DNA of 25,810 bases from contig USKC01000009.1 of assembly GCA_900555195.1 (NCBI GenBank), positions 1 through 25,810 of the forward strand. The letters are read 5' to 3'. Below the pieces are notes generated by a model. The model was not told where the DNA came from, made no database searches, and saw nothing but the letters and a program-made list of their open reading frames with translations. The position numbers were made by a program, and so were the translations under genes. Positions within the stretch are counted from its first letter, which is position 1. The number at the start of each line of letters is the position of its first letter. Positions 22,436-25,810 of the stretch are shown here, piece by piece. This stretch comes from an uncultured Lachnospiraceae bacterium. GTDB lineage: Bacteria; Bacillota; Clostridia; Lachnospirales; Lachnospiraceae.

Positions 22436-22462
22436 CCATTTTCCTACGCTATCGGAAAATGG
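22436..22462. repeat. Perfect 9-bp inverted repeat at the domain-swap junction
   Basis: CCATTTTCC and GGAAAATGG flank a 9-base spacer in the gap between the 597-aa gene and the PP2C relic. One arm touches the leftover sequence ATGGAGGATAA (minus strand, 22439-22429). That sequence matches the last codons, stop and ribosome site at the end of the 488-aa gene. It could be a terminator remnant or mark the recombination point. Confidence 0.55.
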
Positions 22463-22464
22463 AT

Positions 22465-24258
22465 TTAATATACTATTTCCAAGTCTGAAAAACTCGATGC
22501 CATTTGTCCTGGATTATATTCTCCGATATCTACGCTCAACTCGCTGCCAACATATCTGGCAGTATAATATCCGTACCATATCTCTCCCAAATCATTGTAC
22601 GCATTGCATTGGATATGCAATATCCCATTTTTTCTTCTGAAATATGAAAAATCCAAAAATGATATATTTGACTGCCATAGTTCCTTTTCAATCGTATCTT
22701 TTATTTCTTGTGCATTTTGATACTCCATAAATTCCTTTTCAGATATTTCCGTTGCCCCGTATTCCTTATATTGGCTTCCGTCATAAAAAAGATAGGTATC
22801 CTTCCATGTATGAACAGATTCCGCATCAATTACCGGATCATACAACCCATCATAACTCTCTACCACCAATTTAATATCATCTGTATCCGTCATGGAAACA
22901 GAACCATATCCATTTGAAACGAGGCAAATAATCTCTTGACTCTTCAACGCCAAAATAGAATAACATTTCCCCGTTCCAGCCAATCGATACGCATTTACTA
23001 CAACGTGCGTTTCATTACCCACCTCCAACAATTCAATATCGCATTCCTCCATCCCATATCCATCATCACTTTGATGAACCAATTCGCATGTTTCACCGTC
23101 GCTACTGCAGTACCATACTTGATATATATTTTTTTCATCAGGATAAACGCCTATTAATTCGTTGACCCCGTCGTGATCCATATCAATATATACATAGTCT
23201 GTGATCCCATGGTTAGCTTCTGCTTCTGTGATAGCGAGCAACTCTGATTCGCTTAATGCTCTTCTCCTGAATGCATCTTCCGTCACCCTGCAGACCCCGG
23301 AATAAACGGCCACGTCCCTGATATAATATGGCGTAGTCTGGCACGCGTCCACCTCACCCCGAATCTGCACATGCTGCCCCGCAGCCTCTGCGACACCTTC
23401 CACATCATCCGACACCTGTACAGAATCCTGGATTTCTGTCACATATTCTTCTCCTGAACCAGTATCCTGATCCGTAACGCAGAAGGCCCCAGGCTGATCC
23501 AGGTACAACACATAAGTGGTAAACATAAATTCGCCTCCTATGTGCTCTGTTTCCTCTTTCTCCAGCCATCCCTCCAGCGTTACCTCTCCATGCTCATAAA
23601 GCGGGATCTCTCCATCCTGTCCTGTTCCTTCCAAGACCTGTCGGGCTGCGTTGTCCCCTGTCTGTTTCTCCTGCTGTCCTTCCTCTTCCATCAGGCCTTC
23701 CCCGGGCGGATTCTCCCGCCGGGAATTTTCCGTCTGCATCTTCGCGCGCAGTTCTTCTTCCGCCTCCCATTCTTCCTCCAGTTCATCCATTCTTTCTTTC
23801 AGTCTTTCCGTATGGACAATGGAATAGGCTTCCTTCAGGATCTCTTCCGCTTCCTCATATTCTCCCAGACCGGCATATGCCTCCGCCATGCCCAGGTACG
23901 CATCCTCCCTCTTCGGGTTGATCCGGATCGCTTCCTCAAAGGCCGCGATGGCGGCTTCATAATCCAGTTCTTCCAGATATCGTTCTCCCAGAAAACACTG
24001 TTCTTCGTATTGTTCTTTGGCCAATGACCGATGATAAACAGCTATGATTCCTGCCACGTCCGCCGCAAGCAGAAGAAGCACCGCTACCAGAATAATCCTC
24101 TTTGCCATAAAGCCCCTCTTTTTCCCAGGGCCGGAATTTTCCGTCCGCATCCTGCTCCGCTTCCCTGTTTCCAAGCCTCCGGAGTCCTCCGTCTGCGCGC
24201 AATAAGGACACTGCCCGCCTCCCTCCGGCAGCCTCCTGCCGCATAAGGTACAATACAT
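22465..24258 (-). CDS. Zinc-ribbon/TPR membrane protein, DUF4431-like domain plus swapped C-terminus
   Basis: The 597-residue protein parallels the 488-aa one up to residue ~325: zinc ribbon (Cys3, Cys6, Cys17, Cys20), basic stretch, membrane helix (53-74), TPR (85-150, YEAAIAAFEEAIRINPKRED), acidic linker and DUF4431-like domain (215-322). The last ~270 residues are unrelated. They contain YVYIDMDHDGVNELIGVY (354-371), an EF-hand/FG-GAP-like Asp-rich loop that may bind calcium, followed by beta strands and a helical segment. This 3' part (22465 to about 23280) is visibly richer in A+T than the 5' part. Leftovers of the old gene end lie just downstream, so the C-terminus was probably exchanged. 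AAGGA lies 3 bases before the ATG, and the gene starts 16 bases after the previous one. Confidence 0.85.
   Translation of the reverse strand: MYCTLCGRRLPEGGGQCPYCAQTEDSGGLETGKRSRMRTENSGPGKKRGFMAKRIILVAVLLLLAADVAGIIAVYHRSLAKEQYEEQCFLGERYLEELDYEAAIAAFEEAIRINPKREDAYLGMAEAYAGLGEYEEAEEILKEAYSIVHTERLKERMDELEEEWEAEEELRAKMQTENSRRENPPGEGLMEEEGQQEKQTGDNAARQVLEGTGQDGEIPLYEHGEVTLEGWLEKEETEHIGGEFMFTTYVLYLDQPGAFCVTDQDTGSGEEYVTEIQDSVQVSDDVEGVAEAAGQHVQIRGEVDACQTTPYYIRDVAVYSGVCRVTEDAFRRRALSESELLAITEAEANHGITDYVYIDMDHDGVNELIGVYPDEKNIYQVWYCSSDGETCELVHQSDDGYGMEECDIELLEVGNETHVVVNAYRLAGTGKCYSILALKSQEIICLVSNGYGSVSMTDTDDIKLVVESYDGLYDPVIDAESVHTWKDTYLFYDGSQYKEYGATEISEKEFMEYQNAQEIKDTIEKELWQSNISFLDFSYFRRKNGILHIQCNAYNDLGEIWYGYYTARYVGSELSVDIGEYNPGQMASSFSDLEIVY
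23896..23970. repeat. Conserved TPR-coding DNA segment, copy 4
   Basis: Lies in the 597-aa gene. It is nearly the same as copy 2 over about 75 bases, as expected from duplication of the whole unit. Confidence 0.6.
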
Positions 24259-24274
24259 TTTCCTTTTCCCTCAT

Positions 24275-25810
24275 TCAATATCTTATGATTTCCTGATCGA
24301 TCGCACTGACCGCCTCGCTACTGATACCATAGTAACCATCCACATCCTGCTCCACCATAATCATCACGGATACTTGATCTTCATATCCCAAATTATCCAT
24401 ATCGTCTTTAATGAATGCTATAATTTCTCTCATAACCGCATCGTAAACTTCCTGTTCATCCGAATAATTATCCTCTGTTATCGTTTCCGTAAAAGAGTCA
24501 ATAAGCTCGGACAGTCCATCCATATTCTTCGAGATAATATCAATAGGGCTAATCAGCACCTCCACCTGATAATCTACCCCATCCTTCAGCGCTTCCTTAA
24601 CCTCGAACTTAGAATACTGGTATATCTGGCGGTACATATTCTTAAGTTCTTGATATACATCATCAGAAAGCGTCGGAATACCGCAGTATTCCATAAAAAA
24701 ATCCGCTTCCACGCTTAATCCTTCTTCGTATTCTTCACGCGCCTCTTCTTCCGTAATATTTACCTGTTCACGATATGCGAAAGAATCTCCAAAATAGATG
24801 TTTCTTAATACCCCATTCACATATCCGCTTGCGTCAAACTCTCCCGCGCCCTTTTCTATTAAATCATCGCCATCGAAGCCGGAATCTGTTCCTCCCTCAT
24901 ATTCTACAATATACCCAACAATCCCGCTGTACCCAGGCGCTGTGCCGAGAAGATCATTGGGAATATCATTCCACACCCATCTGCCTTCAGAGGAATTATA
25001 GTACATATTGATGCAGTCCTCCTGCGTCTCTTCATATGCAAAACTCGGTTCCCCATCCAGCCACTGCGCTGCGCACCAATACTCCGCTCCATCTATCCGT
25101 TCACCGTAAGCACGGTTTTGAGCATCCCGCCAATAATAGGCATGTTCTCCTTCATCTCTGCAGGAACCCAGGTAAAATTGAATTTTCCCATATTCCAGCT
25201 CTTCAATCTGCGAGAGGATGGCATCATATTCTTCCTGGCTGTTGATATGCACCAGATAGCCGCCCTTTTCCTGCGCCTTTGCAAATGCCTCGGACCAGGA
25301 ACAGTCTTCCACATAGAATTCATAGCGATGGATTCCTCCCTCGCTTGGATCATAAGCCATCTCTCCGATCGCTTCCGTTTCCACGGCAGAGCCCGTTTCT
25401 TCCGCCGTCTCCATCCCTTCCTGAGCGCTACCTGCCTCAAAAGGTTCCCCGCCGGAGGCATCTGTTCCGTCTTCCCCGCTTCCGCTCTCTTCCTGCGGGA
25501 CAGTTTCCCGCTCATCCGTCAGGGCATCTTCTCCCTCTCCGTCATCATTGTTCCAGGCAGTGATTTCCTCCTGCTCTTCCTGCCCGCCCAGCAAGGTGCG
25601 GATCACAAAAAATCCTGCCGTTCCCACCGCTGCAACCAGCAGAAACACCAGAATCCCTATGAGCGCTTTCTTTCCGCCCTTTCCCTTATCACGCCTTCCA
25701 TTGCTCCCATCCCCTCCAGCATTCTGCGAAGCGGCAGGCGGGCTCTGCCATCCGCCCGCCTCCCCATCCATTCTGTTCCCACAGCTGGGGCAAAAATGAC
25801 TTCCCTCTGG
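24275..25810 (-). CDS. Partial zinc-ribbon membrane protein with C-type lectin-like domain
   Basis: The reading frame stays open to the window edge: before the first in-window ATG (25771) it reads PEGSHFCPSCGNR, the second half of a zinc ribbon, so the true start lies beyond 25810. Numbered from that Met, there is a basic stretch, a membrane helix (about 36-58), an acidic Glu/Gly linker (60-140), and a C-type lectin-like domain (about 148-293) with WSEAFAKAQEKGGYLVHI, EDCINMY and the WVWNDIPND motif typical of the fold. The last ~185 residues (ASGYVNGVLRNIYFGD...EEEAREEYEEGL) resemble the DUF5105-type domain of clostridial lipoproteins. No TPR is present. It probably senses a surface ligand, perhaps a glycan. 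The stop lies 16 bases before the 597-aa gene. Confidence 0.85.
   Translation of the reverse strand, partial: PEGSHFCPSCGNRMDGEAGGWQSPPAASQNAGGDGSNGRRDKGKGGKKALIGILVFLLVAAVGTAGFFVIRTLLGGQEEQEEITAWNNDDGEGEDALTDERETVPQEESGSGEDGTDASGGEPFEAGSAQEGMETAEETGSAVETEAIGEMAYDPSEGGIHRYEFYVEDCSWSEAFAKAQEKGGYLVHINSQEEYDAILSQIEELEYGKIQFYLGSCRDEGEHAYYWRDAQNRAYGERIDGAEYWCAAQWLDGEPSFAYEETQEDCINMYYNSSEGRWVWNDIPNDLLGTAPGYSGIVGYIVEYEGGTDSGFDGDDLIEKGAGEFDASGYVNGVLRNIYFGDSFAYREQVNITEEEAREEYEEGLSVEADFFMEYCGIPTLSDDVYQELKNMYRQIYQYSKFEVKEALKDGVDYQVEVLISPIDIISKNMDGLSELIDSFTETITEDNYSDEQEVYDAVMREIIAFIKDDMDNLGYEDQVSVMIMVEQDVDGYYGISSEAVSAIDQEIIRY

Larger units (their letters stand above)
21076..24258 (-). repeat. Duplicated unit, copy B: TPR gene, PP2C relic, glycan-binding gene
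   Basis: Collinear with 17014-19390. In this copy the glycan-binding gene is intact and PP2C is a relic. The first gene has kept the zinc ribbon, TPR and DUF4431-like parts but carries a different C-terminal domain. The 551-aa gene that follows this copy corresponds to the third scar further down the array. Confidence 0.75.

Noticed and set aside
1..25810. CRISPR array, insertion sequence, phage or toxin-antitoxin genes
   Set aside because: No regularly spaced short repeats, transposase or integrase motifs, or typical small toxin pairs were seen.

Overview
The window looks like a chromosomal piece of a gut-type Lachnospiraceae bacterium (Clostridia, Bacillota). This rests on family resemblance only: a pfkA-dnaX-ybaB/EbfC-recR run, strong AGGAGG-type ribosome sites, a tRNA-Ser without an encoded CCA, cytoplasmic GH78 and GH42 glycosidases, and many zinc-ribbon/TPR membrane proteins. 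Every protein gene is on the minus strand, so transcription runs from right to left. The only plus-strand gene is tRNA-Ser(CGA).

Left part (1-9350): a membrane protein with a C-terminal LysM domain, galM (aldose 1-epimerase), then the housekeeping run recR, ybaB/EbfC, dnaX and a group III type 6-phosphofructokinase, which are closely spaced or overlapping. Next to pfkA lies a GH78 alpha-L-rhamnosidase. Middle part (9350-12010): a GH42 beta-galactosidase with its own well-formed promoter and a 14-bp-stem terminator, then tRNA-Ser(CGA) with promoter and terminator. GalM, GH42 and GH78 fit use of galactose- and rhamnose-containing plant glycans, with the products feeding glycolysis.

Right part (12049-25810): about 13.8 kb holding one continuous array of eight proteins that share one design. 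Each has an N-terminal CxxC...CxxC zinc ribbon in the cytoplasm, a basic stretch, one membrane helix, usually a TPR, an acidic low-complexity linker, and a different extracellular C-terminal domain. The ectodomains include an RsiV/DUF3298-like domain, twin NPCBM-like beta domains, an NADase-type glycan-binding domain, a DUF4431-like domain and a C-type lectin fold. One member carries a complete Ser/Thr kinase between its zinc ribbon and its membrane helix, and a PP2C phosphatase is embedded in the array. I read this as an envelope-sensing Ser/Thr phosphorylation system; the function is inferred. The array continues past the right edge, where the last gene is cut.

The most striking point is in the joints between genes. 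The array holds two copies of a unit [zinc-ribbon/TPR/DUF4431-like]-[PP2C]-[zinc-ribbon glycan-binding]. In one copy PP2C is intact and the glycan-binding gene is a short scar (17014-17132). In the other the glycan-binding gene is intact and PP2C is a deleted, frameshifted relic (22077-22424). Both copies keep the same ATGA stop/start overlap. A third scar (13461-13497) matches the 3' end of the 551-aa gene, and the 597-aa gene has a replaced, A+T-richer C-terminus. The locus therefore looks like a duplicating, domain-swapping receptor array with complementary gene loss.
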